Shown here: piece after piece, positions 18,793 through 28,226 of the stretch
How the letters are laid out: the number at the start of each line of letters is the position of its first letter
Position numbering within the stretch: the first letter of the stretch is position 1
Source: Acinetobacter tjernbergiae DSM 14971 = CIP 107465
GTDB taxonomy: Bacteria; Pseudomonadota; Gammaproteobacteria; Pseudomonadales; Moraxellaceae
Length of the DNA stretch: 57,003 nt
Assembly: GCF_000374425.1 (NCBI RefSeq)
Contig: NZ_KB894380.1
Location: forward strand, 1-57,003
Direction: 5' to 3'
The notes under the pieces: generated by a model
The model's database searches: none
What the model saw: the letters and a program-made list of their open reading frames with translations, nothing else
Told to the model about the DNA's origin: nothing
Program-made: the position numbers and the translations under genes

Positions 18793-19404
18793 TTAAGAGC
18801 TAGGTCCATCCACTCGTTCAATGCTGACATTACCTGTACCTGAACCAGACATTCCTAGTTGCTTTGCAGCGCCATAAGATAAATCGAGAACACGGTTACC
18901 ATGGAAAGGCCCACGATCGTTCACTTTGACAACAACACTTTTACCATTATCTTTGTTTGTTACACGGATATAACAGTTTAAAGGAAGGCTACGGTGTGCG
19001 GCGGTTAATCCATTCATATCGAATGTTTCACCGCTTGCGGTTTTACGACCATGAAATTGACGACCATACCATGATGCAACGCCATTTTGGCTGAATTTGC
19101 GAACGGTATTTGAAGCAACAGTATTCAGTTTTTCAATCACTGAAGGCTCGTCTTCAGGAATATCAATTTTTGCAGCAATCGTTTGGCGACGGATTTGGTC
19201 ACCTGAACTCTCAGTGATTGAAAGACTATTAACATTAGAAAAGCGCGAATTAAAATTTTGAGCATCTTTGCTCAATACGCGGGCTGCTAAATTAGAACCA
19301 TCGACATCATTATTGATTGATGTCGATTGTACCATTTCAGCATGTAACGGGCTTAAACTTAAGCCTGCTGTCAGCGCTATAATATATTTTAGCGAAAACT
19401 GCAT
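18793..19404 (-). CDS. RlpA-like double-psi beta-barrel protein
   Basis: Exported protein of 203 residues with a Sec signal ending near LSPLHA. The C-terminal half (about 105-200) is a DPBB domain of the RlpA type: GVASWYGRQFHGRKTASGE, then LTAAHRSLPL and the VNDRGPF motif. RlpA of Pseudomonas cleaves naked glycan strands at the septum. Here the SPOR domain is absent, so septal targeting is uncertain. AGGAG lies 8 bases before the ATG. It shares its cell-wall theme with the transglycosylase and rodA genes next to it. Confidence 0.87.
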   Translation of the reverse strand: MQFSLKYIIALTAGLSLSPLHAEMVQSTSINNDVDGSNLAARVLSKDAQNFNSRFSNVNSLSITESSGDQIRRQTIAAKIDIPEDEPSVIEKLNTVASNTVRKFSQNGVASWYGRQFHGRKTASGETFDMNGLTAAHRSLPLNCYIRVTNKDNGKSVVVKVNDRGPFHGNRVLDLSYGAAKQLGMSGSGTGNVSIERVDGPSS

Positions 19405-19690
19405 TGTATAAACTCCTAGAGAACATGCTTTTCTATTTCAAAAACCACTTTGAAATATAGTGCACATGTCTAATTATTCACTTTTGCAATTACTTTACTT
19501 GAGTGGATAATATTCATCGCTTACGAAGTGTGTCTAGTCTTTAACGATAAATAATTACAAAAAGGGTGAAAACTTACAGTTTGTGGTTAAAAAATAATCA
19601 ATATTGTAACAAAAGGTAACTTTTGCTGTGTATCTATACTTTTATAATAAAAAAATTATTGACTTTTCATAATGTTGTGAAAAAGCTAAC

Positions 19691-20692
19691 CTAACGGCTA
19701 GCAACTTCAGTGCCCAATAACCATACAGCAGTGGCATACATACGGCTTTTATTATAGGTCGTAATCACTTGGAAATTAGGGTAAGTAATATAGTAAATTG
19801 GACCAAATTGGTCTTGTAATTGAATGACATTAACCAAGTCCAAGTCATCAATTTTTACTAAAGGGTCAATAGGGGAAATTCCTAACCTTTTCAACTCACC
19901 ATAGGGGGTTGGCTGCGTTAAATCTTGAGCAATAATACTTTCTGGGTTGTTACCTAAGTAACGTGCAGGGAAGCCTATTGGGCGATCACGTTGCCAACCA
20001 TGCTGAGCTAAATAGTTGGCGATAGAACCAATGGCATCAGTTGCTGAGTTTCTTAAATCAATATGACCATTACCATCATAATCCACCCCTAATTTTTGAA
20101 TATTACTTGGCATAAACTGAGGGTAACCAATTGCACCAGCATAAGAACCTACAATACTATTGGTTGGATAGCCTTCTTTATATGTCCATGCGATCAGTGC
20201 CGCTAATTCATCACTAAAATAGTCAGCACGACGTGGATAGCCAAAGGCGAGGGTTGCAAGTGCATCTCGAGTAATGAAAGCCCCTTTATTCGCGCCATAA
20301 CCTGTCTCTACACCCAAAATACCTAAAATGACTGCTTTGGGTACGCCAAATTGCTGCTCTGCGCGATTCAGTGCATCTTCGTACTGATTTTTAAAGTTAG
20401 CACCACGTTGAATGGTACCGTCAACCAAAAACATTGAGCGATAGTCATACCAAGGTTTGCTTTCACCTGGACGAGTCATAATAGTGAGAATATTAGGTAA
20501 GTTGCGTGCGCCACTCATAGCAGCATCAATTTGTTCGCTACTCAATCCATATGTGGTCATCGCTTTTTGTTTAAAAGCAACGTAATTAGGATGGGTATAA
20601 AAGTCATTCGCTTGTGCCCAATTGCTGCCTAAGAACAAACTAGCAGCTAAAGCAAGGAGTCTAAACGTTTTATTTAAATTAGGAAGAAACAT
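19691..20692 (-). CDS. MltB-type lytic murein transglycosylase
   Basis: Periplasmic enzyme cleaving peptidoglycan glycan strands, 333 residues from ATG 20692. The signal peptide ends at WAQA before NDFYTH. The SLT_2/MltB catalytic domain shows the glutamate in ILGVETGYGANKG, then the IGYPQFMPSN and DYDGNGHIDL motifs, as in soluble Slt35-like proteins. The start avoids an upstream stretch that would overlap rodA. It is 19 bp downstream of rodA on the same strand, so the two probably form an operon for cell elongation. Confidence 0.9.
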   Translation of the reverse strand: MFLPNLNKTFRLLALAASLFLGSNWAQANDFYTHPNYVAFKQKAMTTYGLSSEQIDAAMSGARNLPNILTIMTRPGESKPWYDYRSMFLVDGTIQRGANFKNQYEDALNRAEQQFGVPKAVILGILGVETGYGANKGAFITRDALATLAFGYPRRADYFSDELAALIAWTYKEGYPTNSIVGSYAGAIGYPQFMPSNIQKLGVDYDGNGHIDLRNSATDAIGSIANYLAQHGWQRDRPIGFPARYLGNNPESIIAQDLTQPTPYGELKRLGISPIDPLVKIDDLDLVNVIQLQDQFGPIYYITYPNFQVITTYNKSRMYATAVWLLGTEVASR

Positions 20693-20711
20693 GTGTTTAT
20701 AAAATTCCTCA

Positions 20712-21854
20712 TTATCGATGTGTATGAATAGACATAACCAGTCCAAAAGTTGACATCAGGGTAATAATTGCTGTTCCACCATAGCTCATGAAAGGCAAAG
20801 GCACACCGACTACAGGTAAAATACCACTGACCATCCCTGCATTTACAAATACATAAACAAAAAATGACAAACCAAATGCACCAGCGACTAAGCGACCATA
20901 GTTATGAAAGCTTTGTAAGCCGATTTGGAATGTTCTAAAAATAATCGCAGAATAAAGCAGAATAAGTAGAGTGACGCCAATAAGACCAAATTCTTCTGAA
21001 TAAGCAGCAATAATAAAATCGGTATGACCTTCGGGTAAGAAATGCAGATGAGATTGAGTCCCTTCTAAAAAACCTTTACCTGAAAAACCACCTGAGCCAA
21101 TTGCTGTTTTTGATTGAATAATATTCCAACCTGTACCCAATGCATCAGCTTCGGGGTCTAAAAGCGTGAGAACACGTTGACGTTGATAATCATGGAGTAA
21201 AAATTCCCATGCAATTGGAATAATAACCGCAGCAACACCTGCTGCTGCTGCAATAAGCCGCCAAGATAATCCACTTAAAAACAGCACAAAAATACCACTG
21301 GCAAGAACCAGTAAAGATGTACCTAAGTCGGGTTGTTCTGCAATCAGTAGAAAAGGTACAACAATGAGCATTAAAGACAAAACAACTTGTGAAAGGCTTG
21401 GTGGTAATGCTTTACGTGATAAAAACCAAGCAATCATCATTGGCATGCCAATTTTCATAAATTCACTGGGTTGCACACTTCCGAAACCAGGAATATCAAT
21501 CCAGCGTTGTGCACCCATACGAACTTCACCAAAAATGACCACTGCAATCAGTGACAGTACGCCAAATATATAAAAGTAAGGTGAAAATGCTTGATAAACT
21601 TTTGGTGGAATTTGCGCCAAACTGAACATGACCACAAAGCCAATCCCAAAGCTAATCGCTTGTTTGCTGACAAGTCCAACATCTTGTGCCGAAGCACTAT
21701 ATAAGACCGTCAGCCCTAGCAAGGCATTTAAAATTAAAAACAGACAAAGCCAAGGATCGATATGCAGTTGTTGCCAACGGGAGAGATGTGTTGCTGTGCT
21801 CAAGCCATCACGAGGTGCTTGACGTAAGAATTTGTATTGTGAGCTTGGAGACAT
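20712..21854 (-). CDS. rodA: Rod-shape peptidoglycan polymerase RodA
   Basis: SEDS-family glycosyltransferase that polymerises lipid II during elongation together with PBP2. It has 380 residues with about ten membrane segments. Diagnostic stretches are GAQRWIDIPGFGSVQPSEF, the AEQPDLGTS loop and the C-terminal GVPLPFMSYGGTA. These fit RodA rather than FtsW. The partner mrdA is not in the window. The downstream mltB-like gene is likely co-transcribed. Confidence 0.93.
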   Translation of the reverse strand: MSPSSQYKFLRQAPRDGLSTATHLSRWQQLHIDPWLCLFLILNALLGLTVLYSASAQDVGLVSKQAISFGIGFVVMFSLAQIPPKVYQAFSPYFYIFGVLSLIAVVIFGEVRMGAQRWIDIPGFGSVQPSEFMKIGMPMMIAWFLSRKALPPSLSQVVLSLMLIVVPFLLIAEQPDLGTSLLVLASGIFVLFLSGLSWRLIAAAAGVAAVIIPIAWEFLLHDYQRQRVLTLLDPEADALGTGWNIIQSKTAIGSGGFSGKGFLEGTQSHLHFLPEGHTDFIIAAYSEEFGLIGVTLLILLYSAIIFRTFQIGLQSFHNYGRLVAGAFGLSFFVYVFVNAGMVSGILPVVGVPLPFMSYGGTAIITLMSTFGLVMSIHTHR

Positions 21855-22011
21855 GCGATTCTAAATCTAGTAAATCAACGCTTCGCGAATGCTAACATAA
21901 ACGTGAGCAAGACCAAAGCAACGCTTTGTTCTGTCATGCAACAGAGCGTGTTGAACGAGAAGTGAAGACATTTATTCTATTATATTTATCTAATGTGTTT
22001 CTTGTATGCAT

Positions 22012-22044
22012 AAAAAAGCGACTATATTGTCATAGTCGCTTTTT
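22012..22044 (-). terminator. Terminator at the end of the yadG-yadH-queF operon
   Basis: GCGACTAT pairs with ATAGTCGC around ATTGTC and is flanked by A and T runs, so it can work in both directions. It lies 14 bp past the last gene of the operon. Confidence 0.85.
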
Positions 22045-22057
22045 GATTAACTAAGAT

Positions 22058-22717
22058 TTATTTTTGAACCAATAACTGATCGAAATGCTTAGTAAATACA
22101 TCTAATTCAGCTTGGCTTAAGCTCGGAATAAGCTTTTTAATTACAATATGAACCGCAGTCTCAACAGCACTTGTTGCAACACTTGCAACGCCACGTTTCA
22201 CCATACCTAGACCGAGTGTTTTATTGTATTCAGTCATGAAATGGTGGGTTAGAACATCAGCAAAAGATTTAAATTGCTGAGTCAGCGCATCACGTTGTTC
22301 TTTACCGTTTCCAGCAGCAACTTCAGCAAAACTCTTTTTCATTTCAATCACAAGATTGTCAGGCAAAACAGCACCAATACGTTGTTTACCTTCATTGTCA
22401 GTAAACAAACTTTTTTCCATGAATGCCAATGATTCTAAAACTTGGTCATTCGAAGTTTTGCCTAACAATTGCTTCATTAATGTTGAAACGATGCTACGAA
22501 TTTTTTGAGCAAGTTCTTCAGTGGTATCTCGTTTATCACTTGGTGGAAATTGTTGAACCAAATGAACCAACATGGTGTCAATTAACTCATCAGTAAGCTG
22601 TAGAGAAATTTTGTCACGTAAAGGGTATTGTGGCTCTTTACTGTCACGGTTGGCTTGAGCAAGTTGAATATCCTGACTCAACGTTGCTGATGGAAGAATA
22701 CCGAAATAACTGGTCAT
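22058..22717 (-). CDS. Conserved hypothetical protein
   Basis: Soluble, mostly alpha-helical protein of 219 residues that I cannot assign to a named family. Features: an amphipathic middle (residues 50-150) rich in K, E and Q, and a C-terminal small-residue stretch (KRGVASVATSAVETAVHIV) that could associate with a membrane or partner. GAGGA precedes the ATG. It lies 33 bp after queF on the same strand and is probably the last gene of the operon. Confidence 0.7.
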   Translation of the reverse strand: MTSYFGILPSATLSQDIQLAQANRDSKEPQYPLRDKISLQLTDELIDTMLVHLVQQFPPSDKRDTTEELAQKIRSIVSTLMKQLLGKTSNDQVLESLAFMEKSLFTDNEGKQRIGAVLPDNLVIEMKKSFAEVAAGNGKEQRDALTQQFKSFADVLTHHFMTEYNKTLGLGMVKRGVASVATSAVETAVHIVIKKLIPSLSQAELDVFTKHFDQLLVQK

Positions 22718-22750
22718 TGAAGAACGTCCTCTATATCAAATTTATTCGTT

Positions 22751-23566
22751 TTATTGTCGCGCTAAGCGAATTGGCTCAGGCATCCATGACAAATCAGATA
22801 CTCGACATGGGTTGATATCCAAGCCCCCTCGACGAGTATACGTTGCATAGACCATCAGCTTTTCTGGTTGAAGCAATTGCCAAAGATCAGCAAATATTTG
22901 CTCAACACATTGCTCATGGAAACCATTATGCTGACGGTACGAGATAATATAGGCTAATAGACTGCGATAACAAGGTTTTTTACCTTGAAAACGAATAAAA
23001 ACAGTGCCCCAATCGGGTTGTCCTGTGACAGGGCAATTACTTCTGAGTAAATGAGAGTACAGCTCAATTTCGACATGCTCTGGATTCGTGGTATCAAATT
23101 GCAACAATGTCGCATCAGGATGCTCAGACAAACGCTCTGGAATTAGATCGTCAATACATATGCCTTGTGGTTTGGAGATATTTAAATCATCGACCTGAAA
23201 TAGTTGCAGTTCAATCTTTGCACCAGCCGCTTTGGATAAATCTTGCTCAACAGTTTCAATGAAATTTTGCTTAGATTCAAATTGAGTGAAATTTAAGCTA
23301 TTGAAGTAGAGTTTAAGCGATTTTGATTCAATCAAGTTTGGAGAATTGGCAGGCAAAGTTAAACGACCAATCGCAACTTGTGGTAAGCCGATCTGATTTA
23401 ACCATGAAATTTCAAAAATATGCCACCAGTCTTTGCCTTGAGTAACGCCTTCAATATGCGCATATTGTTGGCGAGATTCAGCACGAGCGATGGGAAATAA
23501 TACTTCTGGCTGATAGTGAGTTGGGTATTCGGTATCTTTACCCAATAAAGAAAATTCAACACTCAT
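22751..23566 (-). CDS. queF: NADPH-dependent 7-cyano-7-deazaguanine reductase QueF
   Basis: Reduces preQ0 to preQ1 in queuosine biosynthesis. At 271 residues it is the long, two-domain (E. coli type) form. The nucleophilic cysteine is in SNCPVTGQPDWGTV, the N-terminal half has the LKLYFNSLNFT motif, and the substrate-binding glutamate/histidine region is in FHEQCVEQIFADLW. The start codon overlaps the stop of the upstream ABC permease gene by 4 bp, which implies translational coupling. Confidence 0.95.
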   Translation of the reverse strand: MSVEFSLLGKDTEYPTHYQPEVLFPIARAESRQQYAHIEGVTQGKDWWHIFEISWLNQIGLPQVAIGRLTLPANSPNLIESKSLKLYFNSLNFTQFESKQNFIETVEQDLSKAAGAKIELQLFQVDDLNISKPQGICIDDLIPERLSEHPDATLLQFDTTNPEHVEIELYSHLLRSNCPVTGQPDWGTVFIRFQGKKPCYRSLLAYIISYRQHNGFHEQCVEQIFADLWQLLQPEKLMVYATYTRRGGLDINPCRVSDLSWMPEPIRLARQ

Positions 23567-24336
23567 TCACGCATTCCTGAACCACGAGCTAATAAATGAT
23601 AAGCAACTGCATACAGCGCAACACAACAGAGCGTAACGATACTTAAGGAGAAGGTCACATTCACATCGCTGTGCCCTAAAATGCCAAAACGGAAGGCATT
23701 GACCATGTATACAATTGGATTAATTAAAGATAAATTTTGCCAAAATGGACTGAGCGCACTAATCGCATAGAAAACACCACCTAAATAGGTGAGTGGCGTC
23801 AATACAAAAGTTGGGATAATTGAAATATCATCAAATGACTTTGCATAGACCGCATTGATGAAACCACCTAGCGAGAATAATAATGAAGTAATGATGACTG
23901 TATATATAGTCACAAATAAATTATAAATTTCTAAATGGGTAAAGAATAAACTCATGATCGTCACAATTAGACCAACCAAGACACCACGACTAACACCACC
24001 AATCACATAACCCCAAAGAATTAAATGTAATGGCACAGGACTCATGATCAATTCTTCGATGCTTTTTTGGAATTTCGCACTAAAAAAACTGGATGAAACG
24101 TTGGCATAGCTATTCGTAATGACGGCCATCATGATTAAACCAGGCACAATAAATTGCATGTAGCTAAAGCCGCCCATTTCACCAATACGAGAGCCAACTA
24201 AATTACCAAAAATCACAAAGTACAAGCTCATAGTGATGGCAGGCGGTAACAAAGTTTGTGGCCAAATTCGCATAAAACGACGAATTTCTTTAACAACCAA
24301 AGTCCAAAGTGCGGTTTTTAATTGACTGAAATTCAT
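23563..24336 (-). CDS. yadH: ABC-2 type transporter permease (YadH-like)
   Basis: Membrane permease of 257 residues with six predicted hydrophobic spans. It has the ABC-2 signature region around FSAKFQKSIEELIMSPV and ends with GFINAVYAKSFDDISIIPTFVLTPLTYLGG (split here: the DDISIIPTFVLTPLTYLGG part is diagnostic). It pairs with the ATPase gene upstream, overlapping it by 4 bp. The substrate is unknown. Confidence 0.9.
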   Translation of the reverse strand: MNFSQLKTALWTLVVKEIRRFMRIWPQTLLPPAITMSLYFVIFGNLVGSRIGEMGGFSYMQFIVPGLIMMAVITNSYANVSSSFFSAKFQKSIEELIMSPVPLHLILWGYVIGGVSRGVLVGLIVTIMSLFFTHLEIYNLFVTIYTVIITSLLFSLGGFINAVYAKSFDDISIIPTFVLTPLTYLGGVFYAISALSPFWQNLSLINPIVYMVNAFRFGILGHSDVNVTFSLSIVTLCCVALYAVAYHLLARGSGMRE

Positions 24337-25268
24337 TGATTCGCTCCTGCAAGATTCTTCTCGACCATTTTCACGAACAATTCTTCCAAACGATTGGATT
24401 TATTACGCATACTGCTGACTTGGATATTTTTCGATTGTAGCAATAAGAACAGGTCATTCATGCTATGCGCTTTGTTCATGGTGATTTCTAAAGTCACTGG
24501 ATCAATTAAATTAAATGTGAACCCAAGAATATCGAGTTGCAGTGTTTCAATCGGTTCAGCCAGATCACAAATGAAAGACTCTTCATGGAGTTGATTGAGG
24601 AAACCTTTCATGGTGGTATCTTCTTTAATCACACCACGATCAATAATCGCGATACGACGGCACAGCATTTCTGCTTCTTCTAAATAGTGAGTCGTTAGAA
24701 TAATAGACGTACCGTTTTCATTCATTTCGGTGAGAAAATCCCACATTGAACGACGTAACTCAATGTCTACACCCGCAGTCGGCTCATCTAATATAAGCAA
24801 CTTAGGTTCATGCATCATGGCACGTGCAATCATTAGGCGGCGTTTCATACCACCTGAAAGCATACGTGATTGAATATTACGCTTTTCCCATAAACCGAGT
24901 TTTTCTAAATAGAACTCAGCCCGTTGTTCTGCAAGTTTTTTAGGAATGCCGTAATAACCTGCTTGGGTCACTAGAATATCGAAGGTTTTTTCGAATTGTC
25001 CAAAGTTAAATTCTTGTGGAACAACACCAAGACATTGTTTTGCGTGGGATGGATGGGTATCTAAGTTATGCCCAAAAATCTCCACTGTACCCGATGTTTT
25101 TTTGGTTAAGGAGCTAATGATACTGATTGTTGTCGATTTACCTGCACCATTAGGGCCTAATAATGCGTAAAATTCACCTTCAGGTACGGTTAAATCAATA
25201 CCTTTTAACGCCTGAAAACCATTACGATAAGTTTTGGACAAATCGCTCAACACCAAAGCATCAGTCAT
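24333..25268 (-). CDS. yadG: ABC transporter ATP-binding protein (YadG-like)
   Basis: ATPase subunit of 311 residues. Walker A is GPNGAGKST, the signature is MLSGGMKRRL, Walker B is LLILDEPTAGVD and the switch histidine lies in ILTTHYLEEAE. It is the first gene of a four-gene minus-strand operon with the permease, queF and a hypothetical gene. It belongs to the DrrA-like export subfamily. The cargo cannot be told from sequence. Confidence 0.92.
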   Translation of the reverse strand: MTDALVLSDLSKTYRNGFQALKGIDLTVPEGEFYALLGPNGAGKSTTISIISSLTKKTSGTVEIFGHNLDTHPSHAKQCLGVVPQEFNFGQFEKTFDILVTQAGYYGIPKKLAEQRAEFYLEKLGLWEKRNIQSRMLSGGMKRRLMIARAMMHEPKLLILDEPTAGVDIELRRSMWDFLTEMNENGTSIILTTHYLEEAEMLCRRIAIIDRGVIKEDTTMKGFLNQLHEESFICDLAEPIETLQLDILGFTFNLIDPVTLEITMNKAHSMNDLFLLLQSKNIQVSSMRNKSNRLEELFVKMVEKNLAGANQ

Positions 25269-25597
25269 GAACGTCTCACGTTGTTAAATAGAATGGGTAT
25301 TTTGAGCGATATGAAAAAATAAACCAAGTAGAAAAATAGGTTTATGGCGTATTAGAAATAGAACAATTAATTCAGAAAAGGTTGTAGAGTAACTTATTTT
25401 TTTAATTACTACTTGTGATAATTTTTTATTTAATATCAAAATCTTAAATTTTAATTATTGCATGGAAAAAAGGGGGCATTAGCAAAATAATCGTTAGTAA
25501 TAGAGTATAGTTTCTAAGAATTTTGTTGTAAGTTTGAGATAGATCAATAACTTCATTTTGAAAAAGAAAAATGTTTATTAAGCAAGTCACTAAGTAA
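25269..25597. other. Intergenic region without a recognised gene
   Basis: About 330 bp of AT-rich sequence upstream of the ABC transporter operon. It presumably holds that operon's promoter. Nothing else was recognised. Confidence 0.5.
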
Positions 25598-25996
25598 ATG
25601 CAGCTAATTAAGAACAATAAAAAGCCAACGACTATACCTGTGGCCTATAATTTTCAAAGTGTTTCAGCACCTATCGTCGCACCTATTGATTAAAGAGGGT
25701 AATCGATTTAGCCGAACTGTGAATTTAAATCTCATTAGCCGAACTGCTCGGGATGCTCAAAAATTTCATAATTTATATACAGTCAAATGAAGGACATGAA
25801 ATGTTAAATTTTGATCCTATTCCTATTAGTGGGCTAATCTATCAGTTGAATGAAGTCACTTAATGAGGCATTAAAAGTCGATGTAATTAATCATAAATTG
25901 AATGCGAAGCGCATAACGTCATTTCTAGCTCATGCTTTAGGTAATTCAGAATTACCATTACTTATGACAATACAAGAACGCTACTTTTTTTGGTAA
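25598..25996 (+). pseudogene. Decayed ORF fragments upstream of an endolysin relic
   Basis: Several short reading frames follow each other with stops between them. One runs 25598-25693 (MQLIKNNKKPTTIPVAYNF...), another starts at 25801 (MLNFDPIPISGL...), and the last runs 25850-25996, encoding LNAKRITSFLAHALGNSEL. The last is faintly like the start of phage chitinase or lysozyme-type domains, but the similarity is too short to name. Taken with the next feature, these look like remnants of one or two phage genes. Confidence 0.35.
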
Positions 25997-26075
25997 TTAA
26001 GTATGTTCAAAACCAAACCAATATTTTATTTTCAACAAATACAGATTTTTTGAATTGCTTTAAAGAACAGTCAAG

Positions 26076-26566
26076 TTAGATGGATGAAGTATCAGAATTC
26101 AGTGTAACCATACGGCAATAGGATGGAGCTGAAGCACAATTCGATGCGCTACGTTTACTTGTGAGTTTTGAAATACTTAAACATATTGGCTTAAAAGAAA
26201 ATACCAGTAAATTTGTGCATGTACCTACAACTCTAGGGTAGTTAAAGGCACTTGGTGCATGGAAGATGAAAAACGGTGGTGTGCTACTTGTGTCGCTCAC
26301 TGCCTGCAAACTGCTGGAGTCAAATTTCCTAAAGACTGGTTTTGTGCATTGGCTTACCTAAGTGGTGGGACTAAACTTGCAAAACCAACATATGGTTGTG
26401 TAGCAGTTAAAACTCGTATCGGTGATGGGCATATTTGCTTTGTCGTAGGGAAAGACAAAACATTGGGTAAATTTTATTTAGGTTGAAATCAATCAAAGAT
26501 GGTTTGTTATGCGCTTTATAGTAAGTCAGATTTTGAAGTATTTATGTGGTATGGCCAGCAGAGTTG
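26076..26566 (+). pseudogene. Relic of a TIGR02594-type (NlpC/P60-like) phage peptidase
   Basis: Read with stops and at least one frame change, the conceptual product runs FEILKHIGLKENTSKFVHVP, then LKALGAWKM, then DEKRWCATCVAHCLQTAGVK and DGHICFVVGKD. It ends with MVCYALYSKSDFEVFMWYGQ. The order W-C-(x)n-C-L-x-x-AG, then GH-x-x-FVVG matches TIGR02594 cell-wall peptidases of phages and phage-like elements. In-frame stops at about 26115, 26238 and 26484 break it. An intact stretch, 26259-26486, could be miscalled as a gene. Confidence 0.6.
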
Positions 26567-26637
26567 AGTTGCAAGTTACCTGTCAGAGGTTAATATCTTA
26601 CAGAAAGCTCTGCTTATGAGCCTTTTAGTCCTCTAGC

Positions 26638-27024
26638 TTAATAGCCGCATATGGATTTTAGAGTGAAAAGGTTACCATCTATTTCGATTGGTTCTCCTTG
26701 AATTTCATTTATATCATTTATAGTTTCTCTAGCTCCAGTTAAATCAATATTGTCTTGAGAAAATCCTTTAAGAGTTTCTAATTTACCGAAGAATACACAC
26801 ATTGCCTCTACGGTTTTACGTCTATCTTTTTTTTCAGCAATATGCTCTAAATCAGTCATATTCTTGCTAATTATAATTAAGGAGTTTTTTAAAAAATTAT
26901 CATATTCCTCTTGGGTCATTTTTATCGCATATTGTTTATAAAACGTTTTTTCATCATAAGGTATAGTTTCAGCATTAGATGGAAAAGTGATTAGAGTTAG
27001 TAAAGTTATTAGTATTCGTTTCAT
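26638..27024 (-). CDS. Small exported hypothetical protein
   Basis: Protein of 128 residues from ATG 27024, beginning with a plausible Sec signal (MKRILITLLTLITFPSNA, cut before ETIPYDE). The mature part is charged and helical and has two cysteines (MCVFFGK and the C-terminal SICGY). I do not recognise a family. No strong ribosome site is visible. It lies among decayed phage-like sequence and is probably part of that accessory segment. Confidence 0.55.
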   Translation of the reverse strand: MKRILITLLTLITFPSNAETIPYDEKTFYKQYAIKMTQEEYDNFLKNSLIIISKNMTDLEHIAEKKDRRKTVEAMCVFFGKLETLKGFSQDNIDLTGARETINDINEIQGEPIEIDGNLFTLKSICGY

Positions 27025-27059
27025 CTGTAAGCTTTTGTAAGTATTTTGATGATTTAGTA

Positions 27060-27300
27060 TAGCATTTGCTAGTGGAATTACTAAATTCTTAAAACTTGAG
27101 TTAGGGCAGGGGAAAGAAATCACGCTGTGGGATATTGATACTATCGCTAAAGGTAATGAGTGTGAAACTCGGCATGAGGTAAAGCTCTCGAATGATTGTA
27201 AACACTTGGTTGTATCTAAGATTCTGAGCGTTTTCTTATTATGTGTATTTTTAGGATGTACAGCTTACTTAATCAATAGAAATGTTTTTGTCTTGATACT
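27060..27300 (+). pseudogene. ORF remnant without a start, next to tRNA-Arg
   Basis: An open stretch reads GITKFLKLELGQGKEITLWD, then HEVKLSNDCKHLVVSK and a hydrophobic segment (ILSVFLLCVFLGCTAYLI). It has no start codon in frame and runs into the tRNA gene. It is probably the tail of a broken gene left by an integrated element. Confidence 0.3.
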
Positions 27301-27306
27301 TATAAA

Positions 27307-27382
27307 TGGTGCGCTCAGCGGGACTCGAACCCACGCCACAGGCTTCGGAGACCTGTACTCTATCCAGTTGAGCTATGAGCGC
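27307..27382 (-). tRNA. tRNA-Arg (anticodon CCG)
   Basis: Minus-strand cloverleaf of 76 nt. The acceptor GCGCTCA pairs with TGAGCGC, and the gene encodes its 3' CCA. The D-arm is AGCTCAACTGGATAGAGT, the anticodon loop is CTCCGAA (anticodon CCG) and the T-arm contains GGGTTCGAGTCCC. Decayed phage-like sequence lies directly beside its 3' end, the usual integration side. Confidence 0.95.
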
Positions 27383-27503
27383 ATGCGTGCCACATCATAG
27401 GCAAAAAAATCATGTAGGTAAATATATACCGTTAAACAAAGGTGTTTATTGTTTATTAAAAGATCAATTTAGACTTTTAGAGATAAATATGCTGCAAATA
27501 AGA

Positions 27504-28088
27504 TTATAAATGTTGTACCGAATAATTAATTAATTTAAGTGTTTGATTAAGTTGTGCTGATGGGATTCGTGATTCTTGTAGAAAAGTAATCCATTGCATT
27601 TGGCACGCTTTTAATTGCTGCAAGTTTTTGATCATCTGTATTTTTTGTATTAAAGGTCGAGCCATCAAACCACAATAAGTTGTTAGCGTTTGAATCATAA
27701 CTTGTTGAATTTCGACAAAAGGAAGCTTTTCTAGTACAAGAACTTCCGATTCAATACTTGGAGATGGCGTTGGTGTGACTTCAAAAACAGGTGCTTCTGG
27801 AATTAAAGGAGCTTTAGTTGAAGGAAATACATTGCTTTCAGGAGGCTGAATGACTTTTTGCACTTCTTCAGCTTCTATTGTTGCTAATGGTTGATGAGCT
27901 AATAAGCCCATATCAATCAGTTGTTGGACTAATTCAGTTGGTGCAATTCTTTCTTTGTAACCATGATCAAGTTCTTGAAAATCTTCATGATCAATTAAAA
28001 GTAATAAACGACGTTGGCGTGCAGTGAGTGCGTTGTCGCGTTGTTGCAAGGCATTTTGCCCGAGTTCTGTTTTAAAAAAATGAGACAT
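27504..28088 (-). CDS. Hypothetical protein with proline-rich linker
   Basis: Protein of 194 residues, family unknown. The N-terminal part (residues 15-75) has LTARQRRLLLLIDHEDFQEL, a motif seen at the N-terminus of assorted proteobacterial proteins with small winged-helix-like modules. A proline- and serine-rich linker (about 80-115) follows, then a helical C-terminal domain (120-190). GGAGA precedes the ATG. Role not inferred. Confidence 0.65.
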   Translation of the reverse strand: MSHFFKTELGQNALQQRDNALTARQRRLLLLIDHEDFQELDHGYKERIAPTELVQQLIDMGLLAHQPLATIEAEEVQKVIQPPESNVFPSTKAPLIPEAPVFEVTPTPSPSIESEVLVLEKLPFVEIQQVMIQTLTTYCGLMARPLIQKIQMIKNLQQLKACQMQWITFLQESRIPSAQLNQTLKLINYSVQHL

Positions 28089-28226
28089 GTCTTAATCTCC
28101 ACCCAATTAATATTTGGAATGAAGATTAAGATAAAGTTAAAAAATGACAGTAATGTTAACAATTTATTAAATATCATTGCCTTGATTGAAATAAATGGGA
28201 AGCTTCAATGCAACGATTTATTTCAC

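Noticed and set aside
26259..26486. Apparent intact 75-residue gene
   Set aside because: It is the internal stretch of a larger peptidase relic that has stops on both sides and continues beyond its stop in the same frame.
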